Assembly: GCA_966211815.1 (NCBI GenBank)
Contig: CBIHOD010000078.1
Location: 1 to 19,521, forward strand
DNA from: JANPCX01 sp966211815
GTDB taxonomy: Bacteria > Pseudomonadota > Gammaproteobacteria > Burkholderiales > Burkholderiaceae_C
Reading direction: 5' to 3'
DNA length: 19,521 nucleotides
In this document: one piece after another, positions 1 to 7,611 of the stretch
Position numbering within the stretch: position 1 is the stretch's first letter
Layout: the number at the start of each line of letters is the position of its first letter
The notes under the pieces: model-generated
What the model was told of the DNA's origin: nothing
The model's input: the letters and a program-made list of their open reading frames with translations, nothing else
The model's database searches: none
Position numbers and translations under genes: made by a program

Positions 1-1
1 G

Positions 2-52
2 GAGTACTTCTTCCTCAAGATCCGGGCTGCCTTCCCCGGTAATCCTCGATGA
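2..52 (+). CDS. Possible 3' end of a gene entering from the left
   Basis: Read from base 2, this frame gives 16 sense codons (EYFFLKIRAAFPGNPR) and then TGA at 50-52. The aromatic/basic composition looks more protein-like than the other two plus frames, one of which stops at 40-42. The stretch is too short to assign a family. It could be chance. A run of seven T (56-62) follows the stop, but only a 4-bp potential stem (25-28 with 52-55) precedes it, so I do not call a terminator. Confidence 0.3.
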   Translation, partial: EYFFLKIRAAFPGNPR

Positions 53-162
53 GCCTTTTTTTCGCCGGTGCGTGGAGGTTGCTTCCCCCCTCATCCGGTG
101 GGTCGGCACTTGGCCGCATCCCCAATCCCCACGACAATCAGGGTTTTGGTTGGAAAAAAAAC

Positions 163-172
163 AGGGAGAGGG
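163..172 (+). promoter_or_regulatory. Strong Shine-Dalgarno of the DUF2167 gene
   Basis: A purine-rich AGGGAGAGGG run ends 3 bases before the ATG at 176. Its GGGAG and GAGG cores fall at suitable spacing. This decides the start in favour of 176 over the ATG at 68, which opens the same frame but has no comparable site and would add 36 residues in front of an obvious signal peptide. Confidence 0.7.
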
Positions 173-175
173 ACG

Positions 176-1036
176 ATGAGGAAGCAAGCCTTGACGCGCA
201 TCTGCGGCGCGGTGGTGCTGGCCGTGGCCAGTTGGTCGGCGCAGGCGGAAAACCCGGCACGCGAACAGCAGCAGTCTGAGATGGCCGCGTTGCCCTGGGT
301 GAAGGGGCCGACCGAGGTCTCGGTCAGCGGCAAGGCCAAGGTCAGGATCGACAAAGGGCTGGCCTACCTGTCCGACAAGGACTCCGCCAAATTCCTGGAA
401 CTCACCGGCAACCTGCCCTCGCCGGGCGAAAGCATCCTCGCCGCCGACCAATGGTGGGCGGCTTTCGATTTCGAGCCCGTCGGCTACGTCAAGGACGACG
501 AGAAGCTCGACCCCGACGCCCTGCTCAAGCAGCTGAAAAGCGCTGACGGCCCCGCCAATGCCGAGCGCCGCAAGCTCGGCATGTCCGAGCTTTACACCGA
601 AGGATGGGTCGTCCCCCCCCACTACGACGCCGAGACGAAACACCTCGAATGGGGCTTGAAGCTGCGCACGCCGGCGCACAACGAGCCCATCATCAACTAC
701 ACCGTGCGCCTGCTCGGCCGCACCGGCTACGAGAACGTGGTGCTGGTGACCTCGCCCGAAACACTGGACGCCGACGTGAAGTCGCTCAAGGCGACGCTGA
801 AGTCCTTCGACTTCAACACCGGCGAGAAGTACAGCGAATTCAAGCCCGGCGACCACATCGCCGAATTCGGCCTGGGCGCGCTGGTGGTGGGCGGCACGGC
901 CGCGGCCATGGTCAAGTCGGGCTTCTGGAAGACCCTGGTGGCCGCCCTGGCCGCCGGATGGAAGCTGGTGCTGGGCGCGGGCGTCGCGCTGATGGCCGGC
1001 ATCGGCAAGCTCTTCGGGCGGAAAAAGAGTTCGTGA
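176..1036 (+). CDS. DUF2167 family membrane-anchored protein
   Basis: This encodes a 286-residue protein of the DUF2167 type (predicted membrane-anchored proteins of unknown function). Seen: an N-terminal signal peptide (basic MRKQ, hydrophobic core, Ala-rich cleavage region near AQAEN, about residues 1-25). A long soluble region follows, with the family-like stretches YLSDKDSAKFLELTGN, WWAAFDFEPVGYVKDDE, and EWGLKLR followed by NYTVRLLGRTGY. At the C-terminus there are two close hydrophobic segments (about residues 230-250 and 254-276) and a basic tail (GRKKSS). The bulk is therefore probably exported and held at the inner membrane by the C-terminal helices. It is the first gene of a tight cluster; its TGA overlaps the next gene's GTG in a GTGA, which suggests translational coupling. 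Family membership is from recognition of these motifs; the molecular function is unknown. Confidence 0.85.
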   Translation: MRKQALTRICGAVVLAVASWSAQAENPAREQQQSEMAALPWVKGPTEVSVSGKAKVRIDKGLAYLSDKDSAKFLELTGNLPSPGESILAADQWWAAFDFEPVGYVKDDEKLDPDALLKQLKSADGPANAERRKLGMSELYTEGWVVPPHYDAETKHLEWGLKLRTPAHNEPIINYTVRLLGRTGYENVVLVTSPETLDADVKSLKATLKSFDFNTGEKYSEFKPGDHIAEFGLGALVVGGTAAAMVKSGFWKTLVAALAAGWKLVLGAGVALMAGIGKLFGRKKSS

Positions 1037-1749
1037 GAGTCCCCAGCACGGAGGCGCTGCTGCAGTTGATGGTGCTGGCCTTCTACCTGCAAGACTCCCT
1101 CCTGGCACTGGCGCCCAACGAAGCCGCGCTCGTGCGCGGCGGCCGCGGGCGTTGGCATGCGGCCTTCGGGCTGCGGGGCTGGAAGCTGGCCGGCCGCGAA
1201 TGGCTCCTGCCGAACCCGTTCACACCGCACCGTCCGCTGTTCCGGTTGGCATGGCGCATGGAGGCCTCGCCGCCGCCCGCTCCCCGGGCCGCGGAATTGA
1301 AAGTGCCGCCCGATATCGACCGCCTGCGCCCCTTCGTCTTCGTCGCCGCGCTGGCGCTATTCGTGCTGCTGCCGCTGGGGTTGTTCTCGCGCGCGGGCCC
1401 GCTGCTGGCGATCGCGGCGGTGGCGCTGCTCTACCTGAACAACCTCGTCGCCCTCGGGCTGGCCTACCGCTGGCGCGACCGCCTCGGTGTCGACCGCCGG
1501 CGCCTGGTGCCGATGGCGCTGGAATGCCTGGCCTGCGCGCCCTACGGCCTGAACCTGGTCCGCCGCCTGTGCGCCCTGGCCAACCCACAGGAAGACTTCA
1601 CACGGGCCGCGCGCCGGCTGCTTTCCGCCGAGGAACTGCGGGCCGCCCACCGGCATTGCCTGGACCGCATCGACGAACAGATCGACCTGGAGCCCGAACA
1701 CAGCCCGCGCTCGGCGCAACTGCGGGCGGCCAAGGCGCGTTTCGCCTGA
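1033..1749 (+). CDS. Unrecognised two-helix membrane protein
   Basis: The product is 238 residues if translation starts at the GTG at 1033, which shares GTGA with the upstream stop. No ATG near the upstream stop fits as well: the next in-frame one is residue 13, inside the first hydrophobic stretch. Seen: an amphipathic/hydrophobic N-terminus (about residues 8-27), an Arg/Trp-rich region with the pattern GRWHAAFGLRGWKLAGREWLL (about 38-59), NPFTPHRPLFRLAWR (61-75), two transmembrane segments (about 101-118 and 122-143), and a cytosolic-looking basic, helical C-terminal third. I do not recognise the family. Its position between a DUF2167 protein and a site-2-type protease suggests a shared membrane function, which is inference. 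Codon use and a long uninterrupted frame support it being real. Confidence 0.75.
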   Translation: MRVPSTEALLQLMVLAFYLQDSLLALAPNEAALVRGGRGRWHAAFGLRGWKLAGREWLLPNPFTPHRPLFRLAWRMEASPPPAPRAAELKVPPDIDRLRPFVFVAALALFVLLPLGLFSRAGPLLAIAAVALLYLNNLVALGLAYRWRDRLGVDRRRLVPMALECLACAPYGLNLVRRLCALANPQEDFTRAARRLLSAEELRAAHRHCLDRIDEQIDLEPEHSPRSAQLRAAKARFA

Positions 1750-1798
1750 CGGCCCCGCGCCGGTCCCATCCATTCCCGAGAAAGCAGCAGCCAACCCG

Positions 1799-2149
1799 AT
1801 GACCGCCATCGAAATACTCACTGTGCTCGGCGGCCTGGGCCTGGGCTACCTGGTGGTGTCCATGCTGATGGGCGGCGGCGATCAGACCGCCGCCAAGTTC
1901 CCCGGGGACCCGGGCTGGGTGCCGGCCGAGCCGCCCGCTGGCGCCGCTTCCACTTGGCCGGAGGTGCTTGGCCTGACGCCGCAGGCGTCGGTGGATGAAA
2001 TCCGCAGCGCACACGCCCGGCTGTCCGCGCCCTACGCCGCCCGGGACATGGCCGACCTCGGGCCGGAGTTCCAACAGCTCGCCCAGCGCAAGCTGCAGGC
2101 GCTCGACGAGGCCTTGCGCGACGCCCTGCGCGGCAGAGAGGCGACATGA
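1799..2149 (+). CDS. Small membrane-anchored J-like protein lacking HPD
   Basis: The product is 116 residues. Seen: one N-terminal transmembrane helix (about residues 4-24, ILTVLGGLGLGYLVVSMLM), a Pro/Ala-rich linker (35-52), then WPEVLGLTPQASVDEIRSAHARL (53-75) and a C-terminal helix ending in LDEALRDAL. The spacing of the helices and the 'VLGL.P.AS.DEIR.A..RL' pattern resemble helices I-II of J-domains. The HPD tripeptide that stimulates Hsp70 is absent: the corresponding stretch reads SAPYAARDMADLG. It is therefore a degenerate J-like protein at best, not a functional co-chaperone by the usual mechanism. There are 49 bp to the previous gene, and its stop overlaps the protease start (ATGA, 2146-2149), so the two are probably co-translated. 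Confidence 0.7.
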   Translation: MTAIEILTVLGGLGLGYLVVSMLMGGGDQTAAKFPGDPGWVPAEPPAGAASTWPEVLGLTPQASVDEIRSAHARLSAPYAARDMADLGPEFQQLAQRKLQALDEALRDALRGREAT

Positions 2150-2850
2150 AATTCCTGCTCGCCCTGCTGCTGACCGGCAAGCTGGGCAAGGTGCTGATCA
2201 CTGGCGGCACCATGCTGCTGTCGGTGCTGGCCTACAGCCTGACCTTCGGCTGGCGCTATGCCGTCGGCCTGGTGGCGCTGATCTTCGTGCACGAGATGGG
2301 CCACTTCATCGCCGCGAGGAACAGTGGCTTGCCGGTGGGCGTGCCGGTCTTCATCCCCTTCGTCGGCGCCTGGGTCTCGCTGAAAACCACCGAGCTGTCG
2401 CCGCAAACCGAGGCCCACGTCGCCCTGGCCGGCCCGGTGCTCGGCACCGCCGGCGCCTTTGTTTGCTACCTGGTCGCGCAAACCAACGGCGAACGGTTGT
2501 GGCTGGCAATCGCCTATGGCGGCTTCTTCCTCAACCTTTTCAACCTGATCCCGCTACGCCCGCTCGACGGCGGCCGGGTGGTGCGGGTGGTGTCGACCAG
2601 GCTCTGGCTGGTGGGCCTGCCCCTCTTGGCCGCCGCCTTTTTCTGGCACCCCAGCCCGATGCTCGTCGTGATCGCCGTGTTGGCCCTGCCCGACGCCTGG
2701 GCCAGCCTGAAGAAAGACTCCACCGCCGAAGCCCACCGCTTCGTGTCCCGGGCGGTGAAGCTGAAATACGGCGCCCTCTACCTGGGCTTGCTGACCGGCC
2801 TGGCCGCGATGACTTTCCAGGTGCACGGACAACTGACCGGCGGAGCCTGA
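2146..2850 (+). CDS. Site-2-type (M50) intramembrane zinc metalloprotease
   Basis: The product is 234 residues. Seen: HEMGH at residues 49-53 (HExxH zinc motif) inside a hydrophobic helix, and N133/P136 followed by PLDGG (residues 139-143), the third zinc ligand region (D141) of M50 proteases. Around these are several further membrane segments (about 15-30, 90-110, 117-137, 155-182, 208-224). Members of this family cleave membrane-spanning helices, and some activate sigma factors or process other membrane proteins. No PDZ domain is present and the length is that of the short bacterial M50 subgroup. It is the last gene of the cluster and is coupled to the J-like gene by ATGA. A sensible inference is that it acts on, or is assisted by, the co-encoded membrane proteins; the substrate is unknown. 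Confidence 0.9.
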   Translation: MKFLLALLLTGKLGKVLITGGTMLLSVLAYSLTFGWRYAVGLVALIFVHEMGHFIAARNSGLPVGVPVFIPFVGAWVSLKTTELSPQTEAHVALAGPVLGTAGAFVCYLVAQTNGERLWLAIAYGGFFLNLFNLIPLRPLDGGRVVRVVSTRLWLVGLPLLAAAFFWHPSPMLVVIAVLALPDAWASLKKDSTAEAHRFVSRAVKLKYGALYLGLLTGLAAMTFQVHGQLTGGA

Positions 2851-2871
2851 CCGCCCGACCGGGCCCCGGCC

Positions 2872-3144
2872 TCAACGCGGCGGCATGTCCCAGACCCGAT
2901 CCCGCGCCACGCGCCTGGCACGCCAACGCTTCCAGGACACCCAGCCCAGGAAACCGAGCACAGCGGCAATCACCACTGCGAAGACGATGACGGAGAACAC
3001 CAGGCCGACGGCGACCAGCAGGCAGGCCGTGACCAGCGCCACCGCCTTGGCGACCAGCCCGGGCGGGCGGCTGTTGACCGTGAAGGCGAGTTGGGGCCTC
3101 GCTGCGGAAGAAGACGCGTCGTTTCGCTGGAAAGGGTCTTGCAT
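2872..3144 (-). CDS. Small single-pass membrane protein, hypothetical
   Basis: The product is 90 residues from the ATG at 3144 (MQDPFQRNDASSS). Seen: a hydrophilic Ser/Asn-rich N-terminus, one long hydrophobic stretch of about 40 residues (AKAVALVTACLLVAVGLVF and onwards, about 33-70) that could be one long helix or a hairpin of two, and a strongly basic C-terminus (WKRWRARRVARDRVW). The positive-inside rule puts the C-terminus in the cytoplasm. No convincing Shine-Dalgarno is seen. An upstream in-frame start would add about 33 residues that do not look protein-like. It converges on the M50 protease gene with 21 bp between the stops. I do not recognise the family. Confidence 0.6.
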   Translation of the reverse strand: MQDPFQRNDASSSAARPQLAFTVNSRPPGLVAKAVALVTACLLVAVGLVFSVIVFAVVIAAVLGFLGWVSWKRWRARRVARDRVWDMPPR

Positions 3145-3257
3145 GTGACGGGGCGCCCATGGCGGGTGAATACAGGCTGGATCAGACCACATTCGCGAAC
3201 CCTTGTTCCGTTCGGGGACTGGAACGGCCGATGCCACCGACAATCCGCGTCCTCAAC

Positions 3258-3278
3258 CGCCGCCGGAAACCGGCGGCG
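3258..3278. repeat. Perfect 9-bp GC hairpin upstream of the CPBP gene
   Basis: CGCCGCCGG and CCGGCGGCG pair perfectly around an AAA loop, 33 bp before the ATG at 3312. On the plus strand it is followed by ATTTCATT, a poor U-tract, so I call it only a stable hairpin in the leader. It could reduce expression, protect the RNA, or be a remnant terminator. Confidence 0.4.
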
Positions 3279-3311
3279 ATTTCATTCGCGGCCGATCACC
3301 TGCCCATCGCC

Positions 3312-4187
3312 ATGAACCTGCCCTTCCACCTCCTCGCGCTCGCCATCGCGGCCGTCTGGTGCCCGGACATCCGTCTTTCCAGGCGCGTCGCGATCGCGCC
3401 CTGGGCCATCGCCTTTCTTGCCGCGGTCGCCTGCGCGGTGGCCAGCGGCATCGTCACGTCCACCGGGGTGTTGGTTCTGTCGACCTTCGCGCTGCTCTGC
3501 GGGGCTTCGAAACGGGCGCCCACGGGATGGCGCCGACACCTGACGACCGCACTGGCTTGCGTGTTCGCGCTCGGCCTGGCCCTGCGATTCTTCCCCGGCT
3601 TCAACGATCACTTGCTTTTCAGCGGCGTGCGGATCAGCCCCGAATCCCCGCCCTTCCGATTGAACCTGAATTTCAGCAAGGGGTGCGCGGGCTTGTTCCT
3701 CCTGGTTTTCTATGCCCGGCGAATCGCCAGCCTGGGCGAAGCCAGGGCCCTGTTCAAACCGGGGGTGTGGATGATCGTTTTCGCCGTGCCGTTTCTGGTC
3801 CTGGCCGTTGCGACCCTTCTCGGCGGGATTCGATTCGATCCCAAGTGGCCGGCACCCACACTGGCCTTCCTCGGGGCCAATCTGTTTTTCACGTGCGTGG
3901 CCGAGGAGGCTTTTTTCCGGGGGCTGGTTCAGGAGCGGTTGCACCGGATCTGCGGCGCGGGCCGCTTCGCCCGCTGGATCCCCGTCTTCCTGGTCACCGC
4001 GGTCTTCGTGGCTTTGCACCCGATCCCGAATGTCGGTTACCTGACGGCCGCGGCCCTTGCCGGGCTGGGTTATTCGATCGCCTATGCCCGGGTCCGACGC
4101 ATCGAACCCGCGATCCTGGCCCACTTCCTCGTCAACGCCCTGCACTTCGTTCTATTCACCTATCCCTACCCCGCATCGGCTTCTTGA
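3312..4187 (+). CDS. CPBP (CAAX/Rce1-type) intramembrane glutamic protease
   Basis: The product is 291 residues. I start at the ATG at 3312 because MNLPFHLLALAIAAVW begins directly with a membrane helix. Earlier in-frame ATGs at 3231 and 3159 would add a non-hydrophobic, Arg-rich extension. Seen: about eight hydrophobic segments and the family motifs in order: EEAFFRG (residues 198-204, the EExxxR glutamate/arginine motif), FVALH (232-236, FxxxH) and HFLVN (271-275, HxxxN). In the ABI/Rce1 fold these residues line the catalytic site. Bacterial members process prenyl-like or other membrane substrates, or mature peptides and surface anchors; nothing here names the substrate. The gene stands alone on its strand, 57 bp before the ankyrin gene, possibly co-transcribed with it. 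Confidence 0.88.
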   Translation: MNLPFHLLALAIAAVWCPDIRLSRRVAIAPWAIAFLAAVACAVASGIVTSTGVLVLSTFALLCGASKRAPTGWRRHLTTALACVFALGLALRFFPGFNDHLLFSGVRISPESPPFRLNLNFSKGCAGLFLLVFYARRIASLGEARALFKPGVWMIVFAVPFLVLAVATLLGGIRFDPKWPAPTLAFLGANLFFTCVAEEAFFRGLVQERLHRICGAGRFARWIPVFLVTAVFVALHPIPNVGYLTAAALAGLGYSIAYARVRRIEPAILAHFLVNALHFVLFTYPYPASAS

Positions 4188-4244
4188 CGATCTTTCCGAC
4201 CGGCTGGCCTCGCCTCGTTCCAACACGCATCTCCCCCTTCCGCC

Positions 4245-6704
4245 ATGAACCACCCCACAGCCTTGCACCGCGCCATCGAGGCCGTCGACCCGGCCGGCGT
4301 CCGCCAGGCCTTGGCCGGCCTCGGGCCGCAAGCCCTCGCCGTCCTCAACCACCTGTCAGACGACAAAGCCTATGTGCCGCCACTCACCCAGGCCGCCCGG
4401 CGCGGCGACACCGGCATCGCGGCTTTGCTGCTGGATGCGGGCGCCGACATCGACGTGCGCGACGCCGCCGGTCGCACGCCGCTGTTCCGCGCCTATGCGG
4501 CGCGCGATCTGGCGATGGCCGCGTTCCTGACCGGCCGCGGCGCGGACATCCGTGCGAAGAACATCGACGGCTCGCGCATCTTCGACATCGCGCTGACCTG
4601 CTGCGACATCGCCACCGCCCAGAGCTTCATCGAGGCCGGCGAATCGCTCCGATATGTGAACGCGGCCCAGACATCCACGCTGCACCGCGCCTGCGCCGCC
4701 GGCCCGGAGCTGGCCGCCTTCGTCCTCGACCAGACCGGCTTCCGGCTGGACCAGAAGAACCGCCAAGGCTTGCGCCCGGTCGAGTTCGCCAAGCGCCTCG
4801 ATGTGCTCCGGTTCGCGTCGGAGCGTCAACCCGGCTTGGCGCTCGACATCGAGTTGCCCAACGGCGACCATTCCATCCATCGATTCGCCAAAGACGGCTC
4901 GCTGGACATCGTGGCCCATCTGCTGGAGCGCGGCGCCGACGCCGCCTCGCGCGGAAAGGAAGGCAACAGCGTCCTGCACTGCGCGGTGGCCTCCGGCAAC
5001 GTGGCGCTGGCCCTTTTGCTGCTCGATCGAGGCGCCGCGCTGGAAGCACGGAACGCCGCGAATTACCGGCCGCTGCACTGGGCAGCGTCGTCGGGCCGGC
5101 TCGACATGGTGAAGCTGCTGGCCGAGCGCGGTGCCAAGCTCGACGCGAAGACCCACAAGAACTTCATCATCGTCGAGACGCACACGCCTTTGTACCTCGC
5201 CATCGAAGGCGGCCACCGCGAGGTCGCGGCCTACCTGGTCGAGCGAGGCGCCGCCGTCGACGAGGCCTGCGACGCTTCGCGCAGGACGGCCCTCACCGCG
5301 GCGTGCCGTGGCAACCACGTCGACCTGGTGCGCCTGCTGCTGGCACGGGGCGCGTCGCCTGACGGCATCGCGGGCGAGAAGTCCGGTTACTTCGAATTCC
5401 CGCTGGCGAATGCGGGTGGCGCCGAAGTGGTCGATCTGCTGGTGGCGGCCGGCGCGGACGTCCACGCCGCCAATGGTCAAGGTGAAACCGCGCTGCACTT
5501 GCTCGCCAAGCTACCCGCCGAGCGCGTGGGCGACGACTGGGGCCAAGGCGCGCTGTCGGCCATCGGCGCCCTCTTGGCGCACGGCGCCGATCCGCAAGCC
5601 CGCGCCGACCAGGGCTGGACACCGCTGAGTTGCGCCTCGACCCGCGCCGCGGCGGAGCTGCTCGCCGCGGCCCTCCCCTGCGCCGAAGAAAAGCGCCGGG
5701 ATTTCGGCAAGGAACTCTTCGAACGCGCGCGCAACGCCTCCACGCCCGTCGAACTGGACACGCTCATGGCCCTGTTGGAACGGGCGACCCCGGCCGAGAT
5801 CAACTTCAGCGCCCATGACGGAGGGGACACCGTCCTGCACCGCCTCGTCGAGAACGCCGCATCGACCCGGGACGAGGCGGCGCCGCTGGCCTCCTTCCGC
5901 CGCGCCATCGAATGGATGTTGCGCAACGGCTCCCGCCTGGACGCCGTGGAAGGGTTCCGCTCGGAGACCCCGCTGCACGCCGCGTGCCGTGCCAGCATGT
6001 CGCGCTGCCGCGGCGCGGGCGAGGCATCGGACTGGCTCGCCGTCATCGAGTTGATGGTGGAACGCGGGGCCGACGTCAACGCGAGGAACAAACACGGCAG
6101 CACGCCGCTCGACCTTGTGCAAGACGCCGCCCTGTCGAAAGCCCTGCAGGCGCGCGGCGCGCGGTTCGGCGGGCTCAACGAGGCCCTGTTCGATGCGCCG
6201 GTCCAGGGTCGATTCGACATCGTCGACCGGCTGCTGGCGCAGGGTGCGAGCCTGGAAACCCAGCATCCGCGCTTCGAATGCGGCGACACGCCCTTGCTCA
6301 ACGCGGCCCGTCGGAACGACGTCCCCGCCCTGCGGGCCCTGGCGGCCCGCGGCGCCCGTGGCGATGCGGTCACCGCGGAGGGCGTGACGATCCTGCATGC
6401 GGCCTGCGCAGCGGGCGCTTTCGCGGCCATCCGCGAACTGGCCGGGTCGGGCTCGCCCGCAAGGCTCGACGCGCAGGACGCCCGGGGCAGGACACCGCTC
6501 GGCCTCTTGCTGGCTTTCGAGCCGCCCCACGGCGACAAGCAAGCCCGGAAGGAACGCGACGAGGCGGCGCTGTGGCTCGTCGAATCGGGCGCATCGCTGG
6601 ACATCCCGGACAAGGAAGGCCGATCGCCGCTTTCCCACGCGGCCACGAAGAAGCTCGCGGCCATGCTGCGGCAGAAGGCCCGGCGGCCGGCTGAGCCATG
6701 CTGA
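4245..6704 (+). CDS. Large ankyrin-repeat protein
   Basis: The product is 819 residues made almost wholly of ankyrin repeats, about 16 by eye. Typical units read G.TPLH.A...G...V...LL..GAD..A.: for example AGRTPLFRAYAARD, EGNSVLHCAVASGN, ANYRPLHWAASSGR, HTPLYLAIEGGH, GQGETALHLLAK, DQGWTPLSCA, SETPLHAACRA, KHGSTPLDLV and EGVTILHAACAAGA. Repeats are continuous from about residue 40 to the end. There is no signal peptide, membrane helix or catalytic domain, so a cytoplasmic protein-protein scaffold is most likely. The stretch around residues 480-520 (ALPCAEEKRRDFGKELFERARN) departs from the repeat and may be a linker between two solenoids. The stop overlaps the start of the next gene by 7 bp, implying coupled translation and a functional pair. 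Partner and role are unknown. Confidence 0.9.
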   Translation: MNHPTALHRAIEAVDPAGVRQALAGLGPQALAVLNHLSDDKAYVPPLTQAARRGDTGIAALLLDAGADIDVRDAAGRTPLFRAYAARDLAMAAFLTGRGADIRAKNIDGSRIFDIALTCCDIATAQSFIEAGESLRYVNAAQTSTLHRACAAGPELAAFVLDQTGFRLDQKNRQGLRPVEFAKRLDVLRFASERQPGLALDIELPNGDHSIHRFAKDGSLDIVAHLLERGADAASRGKEGNSVLHCAVASGNVALALLLLDRGAALEARNAANYRPLHWAASSGRLDMVKLLAERGAKLDAKTHKNFIIVETHTPLYLAIEGGHREVAAYLVERGAAVDEACDASRRTALTAACRGNHVDLVRLLLARGASPDGIAGEKSGYFEFPLANAGGAEVVDLLVAAGADVHAANGQGETALHLLAKLPAERVGDDWGQGALSAIGALLAHGADPQARADQGWTPLSCASTRAAAELLAAALPCAEEKRRDFGKELFERARNASTPVELDTLMALLERATPAEINFSAHDGGDTVLHRLVENAASTRDEAAPLASFRRAIEWMLRNGSRLDAVEGFRSETPLHAACRASMSRCRGAGEASDWLAVIELMVERGADVNARNKHGSTPLDLVQDAALSKALQARGARFGGLNEALFDAPVQGRFDIVDRLLAQGASLETQHPRFECGDTPLLNAARRNDVPALRALAARGARGDAVTAEGVTILHAACAAGAFAAIRELAGSGSPARLDAQDARGRTPLGLLLAFEPPHGDKQARKERDEAALWLVESGASLDIPDKEGRSPLSHAATKKLAAMLRQKARRPAEPC

Positions 6705-7399
6705 CGATCGTGCTGCTGCCAGGCATGGATGGGACGGGCTCGCTGTTCGCGCCCTTCGCGGCGGCGTTGGGCCAAGAGTTTCGGGTGCAGGTCATGTGTT
6801 ATCCCGCCACCGGCGAGCTGGGGTACGTCGAGCTTGAGCGGCACGCTCGCGAGCGCCTGCCCCGGGACGGCCCCTTCGTCGTCCTAGGCGAGTCGTTCTC
6901 CGGCCCCATCGCCGTGACTCTCGCGGCTTCTGGCCCGCCGGGTTTGGTGGGCATCGTGCTCTGCAGCACGTTCGTGCGCAATCCCCGGCCGGCCTTCGGT
7001 TGGCTCCGCCATTTCATTGGCGCGTTTCCCGTCAAACTGGCGCCGTTGCGGGTCCTGGATGTCTTGCTACTCGGCCGCTTTTCCACACCGGCGCTGCACT
7101 CGGCGCTTGCAGCGGCGATGTCCGGTGTGTCGGCCCAAGCATTGCGGTCGAGGTTGCGCGCGGTTCTCTCAACCGATGTTTCCGCGAAGCTCAAGGCCGT
7201 GAAGGTGCCATTGCTCTACCTCCTGGCGACACACGACCGCGTGGTTCCCGCGAGTTCGCTCAGGCACATCCAAGACGTCCTTTCCACCGTACGCGTCGAG
7301 CCCATCGACGCTCCTCATTTCCTGCTGCAGGCGGCACCCGCCGAGGCTGCCGACGTGGTCGCCCGGTTCATGACTTCCTTGCAAGCACGGAATTGCTGA
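6698..7399 (+). CDS. Alpha/beta hydrolase
   Basis: The product is 233 residues. Seen: the oxyanion-hole region LLPGMDGTG (residues 6-14), the nucleophile elbow GESFSG with Ser66 (small residues on both sides; the last canonical Gly is replaced by Ser68 and followed by Gly69), a likely acid at D180 (ATHDRVVP) and a likely catalytic His at H207 (DAPHFLLQ). This is a complete, compact fold with a short lid (about residues 95-165). It has no signal peptide, so it is cytosolic. The exact substrate, an ester or thioester, cannot be read. It starts inside the ankyrin gene (ATG at 6698, 7-bp overlap) without its own clear ribosome site, so translation probably depends on the upstream gene. Confidence 0.85.
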   Translation: MLTIVLLPGMDGTGSLFAPFAAALGQEFRVQVMCYPATGELGYVELERHARERLPRDGPFVVLGESFSGPIAVTLAASGPPGLVGIVLCSTFVRNPRPAFGWLRHFIGAFPVKLAPLRVLDVLLLGRFSTPALHSALAAAMSGVSAQALRSRLRAVLSTDVSAKLKAVKVPLLYLLATHDRVVPASSLRHIQDVLSTVRVEPIDAPHFLLQAAPAEAADVVARFMTSLQARNC

Positions 7400-7602
7400 T
7401 GGGGTGCACTGGCGTCCTTTAAAGCCACGCAGCAATCCTTCTGTACCTCCGACAGCCGCGAATTCGTTCAAATCCCTCACCGCCTTCGGTCGCCGCTTCC
7501 GGGATCGTCAAAGCCGCCTTGGGCTCGGCCAACACTTGCGCCCACGGTCGCAAGCCCCGCATTCAAGTGGACATACCATGCCGGACCGAACCTGCCGCAA
7601 CC

Positions 7603-7606
7603 GGAG
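7603..7606 (+). promoter_or_regulatory. Ribosome binding site deciding the start at 7612
   Basis: GGAG lies 5 bases before the ATG at 7612. The same frame is open upstream with another ATG at 7519, but that one has no such site, and the 31 extra residues look non-conserved. Confidence 0.5.
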
Positions 7607-7611
7607 ACCGC

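Noticed and set aside
3203..5362. Long open plus-strand frame (about 719 codons) across the CPBP and ankyrin genes
   Set aside because: Its translation is Arg/Pro/Gly-rich low-complexity typical of an out-of-frame GC-rich shadow; the other frames carry clear protease and ankyrin motifs.
5477..6844. Long minus-strand open frame opposite the ankyrin gene
   Set aside because: Ser/Arg/Ala-rich shadow with no domain; the plus strand has convincing repeats.
7460..7500. GTTCAAATCC sequence resembling a tRNA T-loop
   Set aside because: No acceptor, D or anticodon arm can be built around it and no CCA end follows.
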